A stretch of DNA of 64,000 nt from Streptomyces nitrosporeus (lineage in GTDB: Bacteria > Actinomycetota > Actinomycetes > Streptomycetales > Streptomycetaceae), in NCBI RefSeq assembly GCF_008704555.1, contig NZ_CP023702.1, positions 2,480,001 to 2,544,000 on the forward strand. The letters are read 5' to 3'. The notes under the pieces are model-generated. The model did not search any database. It had not been told where the DNA came from and saw only the letters and a program-made list of their open reading frames with translations. This document shows, piece after piece, positions 54,913 to 62,087 of this stretch. The stretch's first letter is position 1. Every line of letters begins with the position of its first letter. Made by a program: the position numbers and the translations under genes.

Positions 54913-56583
54913 TCAGACCTCGTAGGGCTGGACGACGATGAAGTTTCCGGGCGCTCCCCGGAACTGGAGGTTCACGGTCTCACCGCTGTGTCCGGGGTAG
55001 GCGTTGCGGCGCAGCCGTACCTGGCTGGAGATGATCACCTGGGACGCCGAGGACCAGGCCACCACCGCGTTGCAGTCGGCGAAGGTGGTGGGGGTGACGG
55101 GGAGGACGACCGGTACGCCGTGGGTCTTGACGACGACGGTGCCGGTCCCCTGGAACTGCATGGTGAACAGCGCGCCGCCGGGGATCCCGTGGCCCTCGAT
55201 GCGGCGCACCTCGTACTGCAGTGACTCGTCGAAGGCGAGGACGTTCTCCGCGGAGACGCAGATGCCGTCGCCCTGCAGCTCGATGGGGTGCAGATGCGAT
55301 CCCTCATCGGCGAGGAATACCTGGCCGCGGCCGGTGCAGCGCATCAGCTGCATCTCCTGGCCGGTGGCGTTGCCGACCATCCGTCCCGTGAAACCGGCTC
55401 CCTTGTAGCCGAAGTCGACCTTGCCCTGGTACATCACCATGCTGCCCTGGCGGGCCAGGACCGGGGTGCCGCCCATGGTGAGGTCGGCCCGCATGAGCTG
55501 CTGGTTCTGCGAGGTCCAGCGCTGCCCGGTGGCGGCCTCCTTGTACGGCTGCAGCGCGGCCCGCAGGCCCGCGCCCGCCTGCGGTACGCCCTGGGGCACG
55601 CCGTGCGGCTGCCCGCCGAACTGCGCAGGGGGCTGCTGGCCGAACGGCGCGGGAGGCTGCTGTACGAACGGGGGTGCCGCGGGCGGGGCGCCCTGTCCCG
55701 GGACCTGTCCGAACTGCGGCTGCTGGAGCGGCTGTCCGTACGGGCCGGGAGCCTGGGGGGCCATCGGAGGCTGGGGGGCCTGGGGGACCATCGGGGCCTG
55801 GGGGGCCATCGGAGGCTGAGGGGCCATCGGGGCCTGGGGCGCGGCCGGTGCCTGAGGCGGCATCGGTGCGGCGATCGTGGGCGCGGCGTGCACCGGCTGC
55901 GGCTGCTGGTACGGGCCGGGGGCGGCCGGGGCGCCGAATCCCGGCGCGGGCTGCGGGGGCTGGGGAGCGGCCGCCGGTGCGCCGAAGGCCGGGGGCGCCG
56001 CCTGGGCCGGGGGTGCGAACGAGGGGACGGCTGCCTGTTGCGGTGCGGGCTCCTCCGCGGCGACCTCGCCGCCGAAGTTGCGCAGCAGGGCCTCCAGTCC
56101 GCCGTCGAAACCCTGGCCGACCGCGGCGAACCGCCAGACGTCCTTGAGGTAGAAGTCGCCGAGCATGACCGCGCGCTCGGTGGTGAACTCCGAGCCGGTG
56201 AAGGAGTACTTCACCACTTCCTCGCCGCCCGCGACGATCCGGATGTATCCGGGCCCGACCTGCGACATCTGTCCCGCGCCGTCGATCGTCGCGGTGAACG
56301 ACAGCTTGTGGATGTCCGCCGGAATGCGGTCGAGGGTGACGCGGAAGGACTCGGTGTCACCGGCCTGGGCGCCGAGAAGCTGAATGGACTCCTCAGGTGA
56401 CTTCGGCTGATTGAAGAAGATGAAATACCGGTCGTCGGACAACTGCTCATTGGCGTCGAGACCGAAGCAGCTGATGTCGAACGTCAGGCCCGGGGCATTG
56501 ATCTGCACACCTACGTACAGATCCGTCCCAGCCGTCAGATCACTGATCTTGGCCTTGTGGCCCCGTTGAAATTCCCTGGCCAT
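54913..56583 (-). CDS. TerD-AIM24 fusion protein
   Basis: 556 residues. TerD domain (about 1-175): GVQINAPGLTFDISCFGLD, DDRYFIFFNQPKSPEESIQ, FRVTLDRIPADIHKLSFTAT and MLGDFYLKDVWRFAAVGQGF; TerD proteins bind calcium and act in tellurite and phage or stress resistance. A Pro/Ala/Gln-rich linker (about 180-340) with repeated PQAPMAPQPPM units follows, then an AIM24 domain (about 350-556). First gene of the trio. Confidence 0.9.
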   Translation of the reverse strand: MAREFQRGHKAKISDLTAGTDLYVGVQINAPGLTFDISCFGLDANEQLSDDRYFIFFNQPKSPEESIQLLGAQAGDTESFRVTLDRIPADIHKLSFTATIDGAGQMSQVGPGYIRIVAGGEEVVKYSFTGSEFTTERAVMLGDFYLKDVWRFAAVGQGFDGGLEALLRNFGGEVAAEEPAPQQAAVPSFAPPAQAAPPAFGAPAAAPQPPQPAPGFGAPAAPGPYQQPQPVHAAPTIAAPMPPQAPAAPQAPMAPQPPMAPQAPMVPQAPQPPMAPQAPGPYGQPLQQPQFGQVPGQGAPPAAPPFVQQPPAPFGQQPPAQFGGQPHGVPQGVPQAGAGLRAALQPYKEAATGQRWTSQNQQLMRADLTMGGTPVLARQGSMVMYQGKVDFGYKGAGFTGRMVGNATGQEMQLMRCTGRGQVFLADEGSHLHPIELQGDGICVSAENVLAFDESLQYEVRRIEGHGIPGGALFTMQFQGTGTVVVKTHGVPVVLPVTPTTFADCNAVVAWSSASQVIISSQVRLRRNAYPGHSGETVNLQFRGAPGNFIVVQPYEV

Positions 56584-56691
56584 GCGTAACGACCGTCCCC
56601 CATCCCGAAGGTGAATACGTCGCGTCAGGCTAACCGCAAACCGCGCCGCCGGGCCAAGCCGGTACAGACCCGGTACACAACCACCGCGCGC

Positions 56692-57315
56692 TCACTCGTC
56701 ACGCGAGGCGGGCAGCTGCGGCAGCCGGTCCGCCGCGACGACTCCCTCGAGGTAGCCGCGCGCCCGCTCGGTGCGGGGGTACGGCTCCAGCAGGCGCCAG
56801 AACCGGGGGCCGTGGCCCGGCACCAGCAGGTGGGCCAGCTCGTGGAGGAGCACGTAGTCGACGACGTACTCCGGCATGCCCTGCAGCCGGTGCGAGAGGC
56901 GGATGCTGCCCTCGGCCGGGGTGCAGGACCCCCAGCGGGTGTTCTGGTTGGTCACCCAGCGCACCGACGCGGGCCGGGCCCGGCCCTGAAGGTACTGGCC
57001 GGACAGCCGCTCCGCCCGCTCGGCGAGCTCACCGTCCCCGATCACGCGCTTGCTCTCCTGGGCGGCGAGCTTGTCGAGCATCACCCCGACCCAGCGCTGC
57101 TCCTCCGCCTCGGACATCCGGGCGGGGATCAGTACGACGGTGCGGTCGCCTTCCCGGTAGGCGGAGACCGTCCGGGAGCGCCGGGAGCTTCTGCGGACCT
57201 CCACCGCGCCCGTCACCGTGGCGCGGGGCCGGTGGGCCGCCGCGCTGTGTCGTGGGCGCACGGCGCTGCGCTCGGGGGTCTCCCCGGCGAGGCCGAATGA
57301 GGGGTCGGCGGGCAC
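56692..57315 (-). CDS. YgjP-like zinc metallopeptidase (DUF45)
   Basis: 207 residues. The C-terminal half has VLLHELAHLLVPGHGPRFW, the zinc site HExxH plus a further His, and the upstream TNQNTRWGSCTPAEGSIRLS typical of this family, which is fused to or neighbours restriction and helicase proteins in other bacteria. N-terminus basic and probably disordered. Stand-alone gene, divergent from the E1-like gene. Substrate unknown. Confidence 0.88.
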   Translation of the reverse strand: MPADPSFGLAGETPERSAVRPRHSAAAHRPRATVTGAVEVRRSSRRSRTVSAYREGDRTVVLIPARMSEAEEQRWVGVMLDKLAAQESKRVIGDGELAERAERLSGQYLQGRARPASVRWVTNQNTRWGSCTPAEGSIRLSHRLQGMPEYVVDYVLLHELAHLLVPGHGPRFWRLLEPYPRTERARGYLEGVVAADRLPQLPASRDE

Positions 57316-57497
57316 GCCCCGACGTTACCCTCCGGGAGAGCGGGAAGTCCCGCCCCGCCCACGGTCCGGGTTGATCGACTTCTCTTCCCGCGCCATTTGA
57401 ACGATTAATGCCCGCCCCTGTGGATAACTTTCGGCACGTATCTCCCCTCGCGTTGCATTCTGGCAACGGATCTGGACACCACGACCGGGGAGAAGTC

Positions 57498-58655
57498 ATG
57501 CATCCGATGCTCAAGCCCGCACTGCGCCGGGCCTGGCGCGGGCGGAACACCGTGCAATTCGGTGTGACCCCCGCGCACGCCGTGACGTTGGGCCCGATGG
57601 ATATCGCCACGGGGAGTTTCCTCGAACTGCTCGACGGAACACGGGGCATGCCTCTGCTGCGGGAAGAGGCCAGAGCTCTGGACCTGTCGGATCGCCATGT
57701 CGACATCCTGGTGGCACGGCTGGCGGCGGCGGGGCTGTTGGACGATCCGGAGGCGGGCGGCCCGGAGGCCGCGGCGTTACGCCGGCGGGCCGAGGTCCTG
57801 GACCGGCAGCGTTCCGACGCGGCGTCGCTCTCCGTCGTCCATCCCTCACCCGGCGGCGGACTGCGCAGACTTGCGGCGCGGGGCGCGATGAGGGTCCAGG
57901 TCAGGGGCGCCGGCCGGGTCGGTGCGGTGATCGCGTCCGTGCTCTCCGCGTCGGGAGTGGGCCATGTCGATGTGCTCGACGGAGGCCGCACGGAGCCGTG
58001 GGACGTCGCTCCGGGGGGACTTCCCGCCTCTGCGGTCGGGGAGCGGCGGGACGTCTCGGCCCGGCAGTTGGTCCGGCGCTCCGCGGTGGGAGGTCCGCGC
58101 AGGACGGCCGGGGCGGACGGCGCGACCGGAGCCCGCCCGGCGGAAGAGGCGCCGTTGTCCCTCGTCGTACTCGCCCCCAGGGACGGTCTCTCGGTGTACG
58201 CCCCCGAGCCGGACGCGTCGGCGTCCTGGATCGCCTCGGGCACCCCTCACCTCTACGCCGGCGTGATCGAGGCCACCGGGGTGGTCGGCCCGCTGGTGCT
58301 TCCCGGCGGAACCGGCTGTGCGGGCTGTCTGGCCCTGCACCGGGCGGATCGCGATCCGCAGTGGCCCCGGATGCTGGCGCAGTGGAAGTCGGGCCGTCGG
58401 CGCGCCGCGGTACCGGCCTGTGACCTGGGGCTGGCGACGGCGGTGGCCGGGCTCGCCGCGGCGCACGCGCTGTGCTTCCTGGACGGCGAACTGCCGGCCA
58501 GCACAGGGGCCCGGTGGGAGGCGGCCCTGCCCCTCCTGGAGTGGCGTACGGAGCGGCTCGGGCCCCATGTCAACTGTGCCTGTGGCGCCGGTGGGCAGAC
58601 TGAGGGAGAGCTCACCTCCACGTCGGGTGCGGCTCGGGACACAATGGCCGGGTGA
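57498..58655 (+). CDS. TOMM-type E1-like (ocin-ThiF) protein, orphan
   Basis: 385 residues. The C-terminal half resembles the ThiF/E1-like component of thiazole/oxazole-modified microcin systems: Rossmann-like VRGAGRVGAVIASVLSASGVGHVDVLD, the cysteine knuckle GTGCAGCLALHRADRDPQWP and a final NCACGAG, which together bind zinc. The N-terminal 80 residues resemble a leader-peptide-binding winged helix. There is no YcaO, dehydrogenase or precursor peptide gene nearby. GGGGAG stands about 6 nt before ATG 57498. A central Arg/Gly-rich insert interrupts the domain. Confidence 0.8.
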   Translation: MHPMLKPALRRAWRGRNTVQFGVTPAHAVTLGPMDIATGSFLELLDGTRGMPLLREEARALDLSDRHVDILVARLAAAGLLDDPEAGGPEAAALRRRAEVLDRQRSDAASLSVVHPSPGGGLRRLAARGAMRVQVRGAGRVGAVIASVLSASGVGHVDVLDGGRTEPWDVAPGGLPASAVGERRDVSARQLVRRSAVGGPRRTAGADGATGARPAEEAPLSLVVLAPRDGLSVYAPEPDASASWIASGTPHLYAGVIEATGVVGPLVLPGGTGCAGCLALHRADRDPQWPRMLAQWKSGRRRAAVPACDLGLATAVAGLAAAHALCFLDGELPASTGARWEAALPLLEWRTERLGPHVNCACGAGGQTEGELTSTSGAARDTMAG

Positions 58656-58719
58656 CCGCTGCCGGCGGAGCAGGGCGAGATGCACGCGCGGCACGGCAGT
58701 CTGTGAACTGGAGGGGCAC

Positions 58720-60171
58720 ATGTCTGATCTTCCCCGCAAGGCGGTCACCCGCACCGCGAAGCTGGCCGCGCTGCCGCTCGGCTTCGCCGGCCGCGCCACC
58801 TGGGGCCTGGGCAAACGGATCGGCGGGAGGTCCGCGGAGATCGTGGCCCGTGAGGTCCAGCAACGCACGGCGGAGCAGCTCTTCAAGGTGCTCGGTGAAC
58901 TGAAGGGCGGGGCGATGAAGTTCGGGCAGGCTCTGTCCGTCTTCGAGTCGGCTCTGCCGGAGGATCTCGCCGGCCCCTACCGCGCGGCGCTGACCAAGCT
59001 CCAGGAGGCCGCCCCGCCGATGCCCGCCCGCACCGTGCACAAGGTGCTGGCCGAGCGGCTCGGGGAGGACTGGCGGGAACTGTTCATCGAGTTCGAGGAG
59101 AGTCCTTCGGCCGCCGCGTCGATCGGCCAGGTCCACCGTGCCGTCTGGCACGACGGTCGCGATGTCGCGGTGAAGGTGCAGTATCCGGGTGCCGGTGAGG
59201 CACTGCTTTCCGACCTGGCCCAACTCGGCGTATTCGCACGGCTGCTCGGTCCGCTCATCCCTGGGATGGATGTCAAACCGCTCATCACGGAGTTGCGGGA
59301 CCGCGTCTCGGAGGAACTCGATTACGCCTTGGAGGCCCACGCCCAGCAGGTGCACGCGACGGAGTTCGCGGGCGACCCCGACGTGGTGGTCCCCGGGGTG
59401 GTGCACCAGTGCGAGCAGGTGCTGGTCACCGAGTGGATGGAGGGGATACCGCTGTCGGAGGTGATCGCCGACGGCACTCCGGAACAGCGGGACCGCGCGG
59501 GGCAGTTGCTCGCCCGGTTCCTCTTCTCGGGCCCTGCCCGCACCGGCCTGCTCCACGCGGACCCCCACCCCGGCAACTTCCGGTTGCTGCCCCCTGCGGC
59601 GCCGGACGAGGAGAGGGACGAGGCCCTGGGCGCCTCGGATGCTCCGGACGACCGGGACATCGGTGGTGGCGTGGCCACGGCGGCCGAGCCGGGGGGCGAA
59701 TGGCGATTGGGTGTCCTCGACTTCGGCACCGTGGACCGAGTGCCGGGCGGGCTTCCCCGCCCCATCGGCGAAGCGCTCCGGATGACTCTGGACGGCGAGG
59801 CCCAGGCGGTCTACGAGATGCTCCGCGAGGAGGGCTTCGTCAAGGAGTCCATCGATCTCGACCCGGACGCCGTGCTCGGTTACCTCCTGCCGGTCATCGA
59901 GCCCGCGCAGACCGAGGAGTTCACCTTCACCCGGTCCTGGCTGCGTTCCCAGGCGGCTCGGATCGCCGATCTCCGTTCACCGGCGCATCAGCTGGGCAAG
60001 CAACTGAATCTGCCTCCCTCCTACCTGCTGATACACCGGGTCACCTTGAGCACCATCGGGGTGCTGTGCCAGCTGGGCGCGACCGTCAGGCTTCGCGGGG
60101 AACTCGAGTCCTGGCTACCGGGCTTCGTCCTCGACCCGGAGAGGGAGGAGGGAACTCCGGCCGATATCTGA
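58720..60171 (+). CDS. ABC1/UbiB-family atypical kinase
   Basis: 483 residues with the family features: the KxGQ motif in GGAMKFGQALSVFESALPEDL, AAASIGQVHRAVW (Ala-rich loop), VAVKVQYPG (ATP-binding Lys), LLHADPHPGNF (catalytic loop) and VLDFGTVDRV (DFG). A poorly conserved acidic insert (PDEERDEALGASD...) sits between the catalytic loop and DFG. In mycobacteria the counterpart (next to whiB7) is part of the same conserved neighbourhood. GGAGGGG stands before the ATG. 64 bp after the E1-like gene, so probably co-transcribed. Confidence 0.9.
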   Translation: MSDLPRKAVTRTAKLAALPLGFAGRATWGLGKRIGGRSAEIVAREVQQRTAEQLFKVLGELKGGAMKFGQALSVFESALPEDLAGPYRAALTKLQEAAPPMPARTVHKVLAERLGEDWRELFIEFEESPSAAASIGQVHRAVWHDGRDVAVKVQYPGAGEALLSDLAQLGVFARLLGPLIPGMDVKPLITELRDRVSEELDYALEAHAQQVHATEFAGDPDVVVPGVVHQCEQVLVTEWMEGIPLSEVIADGTPEQRDRAGQLLARFLFSGPARTGLLHADPHPGNFRLLPPAAPDEERDEALGASDAPDDRDIGGGVATAAEPGGEWRLGVLDFGTVDRVPGGLPRPIGEALRMTLDGEAQAVYEMLREEGFVKESIDLDPDAVLGYLLPVIEPAQTEEFTFTRSWLRSQAARIADLRSPAHQLGKQLNLPPSYLLIHRVTLSTIGVLCQLGATVRLRGELESWLPGFVLDPEREEGTPADI

Positions 60172-60460
60172 CCCCTGAGCGCCACGACGGTCCGCACAGC
60201 AGCGCCCCGGCCGCGATCACCCGCCATCCGATCATCCGGCGTCCGACCGTCTGGTGTCCGGCGTCCGACCGTCCGGCATCCGACCGTCCGCATCCGACCG
60301 CCTGTCGGCTGATCAGTTCCGTTCCGCCTGCCGGTGGTTGTCCGACCGCCGCTCGTCCATCCGTCCGCCGCCGCTCGCCCGCCCGTCCGCCGCTCACACG
60401 CCCGTCGTCGGGACGCCGCTCCGGCGCCGTCCACCACAGGATCGCCTCTCCGCGGGAACG

Positions 60461-60497
60461 CACCGCGGGGCCGGTCCGTCGGACCGGCCCCGCGGTG
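60461..60497. terminator. hairpin after the ABC1-kinase gene
   Basis: A perfect 17-bp stem beginning CACCGCGGGGCCGGTCC with a 3-nt loop, 290 bp after the stop codon, between convergent genes. Confidence 0.65.
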
Positions 60498-60546
60498 TGG
60501 GGTGGGTGGCCGCCGGGACAGAGCGGTTGCCCCGGCGACTGTGAAG

Positions 60547-60596
60547 CAGGTGGTGCGGGCAGTGCAGGTGGTGCGTGGTACAGGTGGTGCGTGGTA
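60547..60596. repeat. 16-bp tandem repeat CAGGTGGTGCGTGGTA
   Basis: Two exact copies (60565-60580 and 60581-60596) preceded by a related 18-bp copy beginning CAGGTGGTGCGGG at 60547. Confidence 0.8.
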
Positions 60597-60699
60597 CGGG
60601 CGTTTCACCGTGCGGGCGGTGGGAGCGGTGGCCTTTTCGGCTCAGGGAGCATCCGGCACGGTTCCTGCCGGGGCCCTCCCCACGCCGTCGGGCATCTCC

Positions 60700-60963
60700 T
60701 CAGTGCATGACCGCCATGGCGAGGGCTCGGCGGGCACGCATCGAGGCGCGCTCCGCCCTGCGCTGCATCCGCCGGGCCGCCACCAGACGCATGGCCTGGC
60801 GGTCCGACTCGGCTTCCCTCAGGCGGTCGTGCATATGCGCACGCGCCAGGGCTTCTGGAATGAGTTGCATTTCGCGGGTCCTGTTCTGACGCGAGTCGTT
60901 CGCGCCGATGATGGTGACGTCCGGTGTCGCGGAGCCGACGGGCTCCTTCGTGGGCGTGGTCAT
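60700..60963 (-). CDS. small basic helical protein downstream of wblC
   Basis: 87 residues. The N-terminal third is Thr/Pro/Gly-rich and the rest is a long Arg/Ala/Met helix (ARAHMHDRLREAESDRQAMR, RRMQRRAERASMRARRALAM). Composition suggests nucleic-acid or membrane-surface binding or a coiled coil. It lies 92 bp after the wblC stop on the same strand. I recall a conserved Streptomyces hypothetical gene here, with no known role. Confidence 0.65.
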   Translation of the reverse strand: MTTPTKEPVGSATPDVTIIGANDSRQNRTREMQLIPEALARAHMHDRLREAESDRQAMRLVAARRMQRRAERASMRARRALAMAVMH

Positions 60964-61055
60964 GAGAGCTCGATTTCGCGGGTCATGGGTCTGGGGACGA
61001 TCGATACTTCCGAGGCGCTTGTCTCGCGAGGGGGACATGACCCCCAGGCCGGCGG

Positions 61056-61424
61056 TCACGCTGCGACCGGGTTCTTGCGCGGACGGCCACGCGGCCGCTT
61101 CCGGGCTACGACGACGCCCTGGACGAAGAGTTCGCCGCCCCAGACGCCCCACGGCTCGCGCCGCTCCTTGGCGCCGGCGAGGCATGCCTCGACGAGCGGG
61201 CAGGTCCGGCAGAGGGACTTGGCGTACTCGACGTCGGCCGGCGACTCGGCGAAGAAGACCTCCGGGTCGTAGGAGCGGCAGGGGACGGGCACACCGAGGT
61301 TCTCGATGGCGTCGTCGAGCGCGGTGAGCGCGGTGAGGGGGATCAAGGTGGAGTCCTCCGTGAGGCCGGGCGGGGAGATCGTGTCGGAAGGCGGTACGGA
61401 CGGGGCGTGCGTCTCGATGGGCAC
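61056..61424 (-). CDS. wblC: WhiB-family antibiotic-response regulator WblC (WhiB7)
   Basis: 122 residues from GTG 61424. Cys49 (VPVPCRSYDPEVFF), then SLCRTCPLVEAC give the four [4Fe-4S] ligands; the turn is GVWGGE; the C-terminus has an AT-hook RPRGRPRKN that reads A/T-rich DNA next to -35 boxes. WblC/WhiB7 binds the principal sigma factor and induces resistance genes when translation is inhibited. GAGG lies 11 nt before the GTG. Preceded by a leader of about 600 nt with an open reading frame and a terminator. Confidence 0.95.
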   Translation of the reverse strand: MPIETHAPSVPPSDTISPPGLTEDSTLIPLTALTALDDAIENLGVPVPCRSYDPEVFFAESPADVEYAKSLCRTCPLVEACLAGAKERREPWGVWGGELFVQGVVVARKRPRGRPRKNPVAA

Positions 61425-61530
61425 GGGGTCGTTGTCCTCGTCTGGTCGTGCCGGCCTGTTGGCCGGTTGGCGGCTGGTACCAGGTCCTGCTGTCCCGAGG
61501 CTCCTTCGTCACGTCTCGTCCGTTCGGACA

Positions 61531-61572
61531 AAACAAAAGGGCCGCGGATCCCGAGTGGGGTTCCGCGGCCCT
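61531..61572 (-). terminator. intrinsic terminator/attenuator in the wblC leader
   Basis: On the minus strand a 15-bp stem with one mismatch (AGGGCCGCGGAACCC/GGGATCCGCGGCCCT) is followed at once by TTTTGTTTTG, a rare true U-tract for this genome. It lies 21 nt after the leader ORF stop and about 107 nt before wblC, in the position of the transcription attenuator described for whiB7/wblC. Confidence 0.85.
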
Positions 61573-61592
61573 GAAGGCGCCGGCCTGACTGA

Positions 61593-61922
61593 TCAGGCTG
61601 GATCACTCCAGGGTTCAGGCCCACGGAAGGCCCACATCGTGTGGTGGTGCTGCGTCATCTGCTTCTTGGCGGCTCCGGCACCGGCTGCCGCAAAGGCATA
61701 GGCCTGCGCCTGTGCCTTCGCTACTGCTGCCGCCGGTGCCTGGGTCGGTCGCTCATTGCGCTCCCGCACGGGAAGGGAGGCCAGAGGCAGCGGGCTGACG
61801 GCGGAGATGCCGGACACACCGGTGCCACGGAGCGAGATTTCCGAGGAACGCGCGACGTCGAGTGAGCAGGTGGAGACGACCGAGAGATCGGTCATTTTGA
61901 TGGTGTTGATGATGCTGATCAC
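61593..61922 (-). CDS. wblC leader ORF (uORF)
   Basis: 109 codons from GTG 61922 (AGGAGG-type site 8 nt upstream), or 100 from ATG 61895. The peptide starts MISIINTIKMTDLS and ends QMTQHHHTMWAFRGPEPWSD, with an Ala-rich middle (AAAVAKAQAQAYAFAAAGAG). It is not like any protein domain I know. Its place between the wblC promoter and the attenuator suggests that ribosome stalling on it controls read-through into wblC, as reported for wblC/whiB7 leaders. Sequence just before the stop can form alternative hairpins (CTGGAGTGATCCAG, GCCTGATCAGTCAGGC). Confidence 0.7.
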   Translation of the reverse strand: MISIINTIKMTDLSVVSTCSLDVARSSEISLRGTGVSGISAVSPLPLASLPVRERNERPTQAPAAAVAKAQAQAYAFAAAGAGAAKKQMTQHHHTMWAFRGPEPWSDPA

Positions 61923-62034
61923 TTCAATCGCCTCCTCTCGGCGTCTCGGGGGACCGGCGGGCCGGTCCTGCGGTATTCGGATAAGTACAGCACGGAGTCA
62001 GGGCTTCAGAGAAGTCGCTGTTCCCGTGGTTAAG

Positions 62035-62074
62035 AACCTATGGTGATTGCCGCTGCGGGCGCAAACTATTTTTC
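62035..62074 (-). promoter_or_regulatory. autoregulated wblC promoter with A/T-rich WblC site
   Basis: Minus strand: TTGCGC (-35, 62059-62064), 18-nt spacer, TAGGTT (-10, 62035-62040). Directly upstream of the -35 box is GGAAAAATAG (62065-62074), the A/T-rich element read by the WblC AT-hook. Transcript start would be near 62028, about 105 nt before the leader ORF. The promoter begins only 14 bp after the stop of the helicase gene. Confidence 0.75.
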
Positions 62075-62087
62075 CGACGAGTTTTCC

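Larger units (their letters stand above)
60172..60699. other. 528-bp gap with degenerate repeats and a hairpin
   Basis: No gene is supported here. It holds a 15-bp degenerate repeat with core GTCCGACCGTC or CATCCGACCGTC (60239-60302), a hairpin (60461-60497) and a 16-bp repeat (60547-60596). Confidence 0.6.

Noticed and set aside
57498..60171. RiPP biosynthetic cluster
   Set aside because: Only one E1-like gene; no precursor peptide, YcaO, dehydrogenase or export genes are present.
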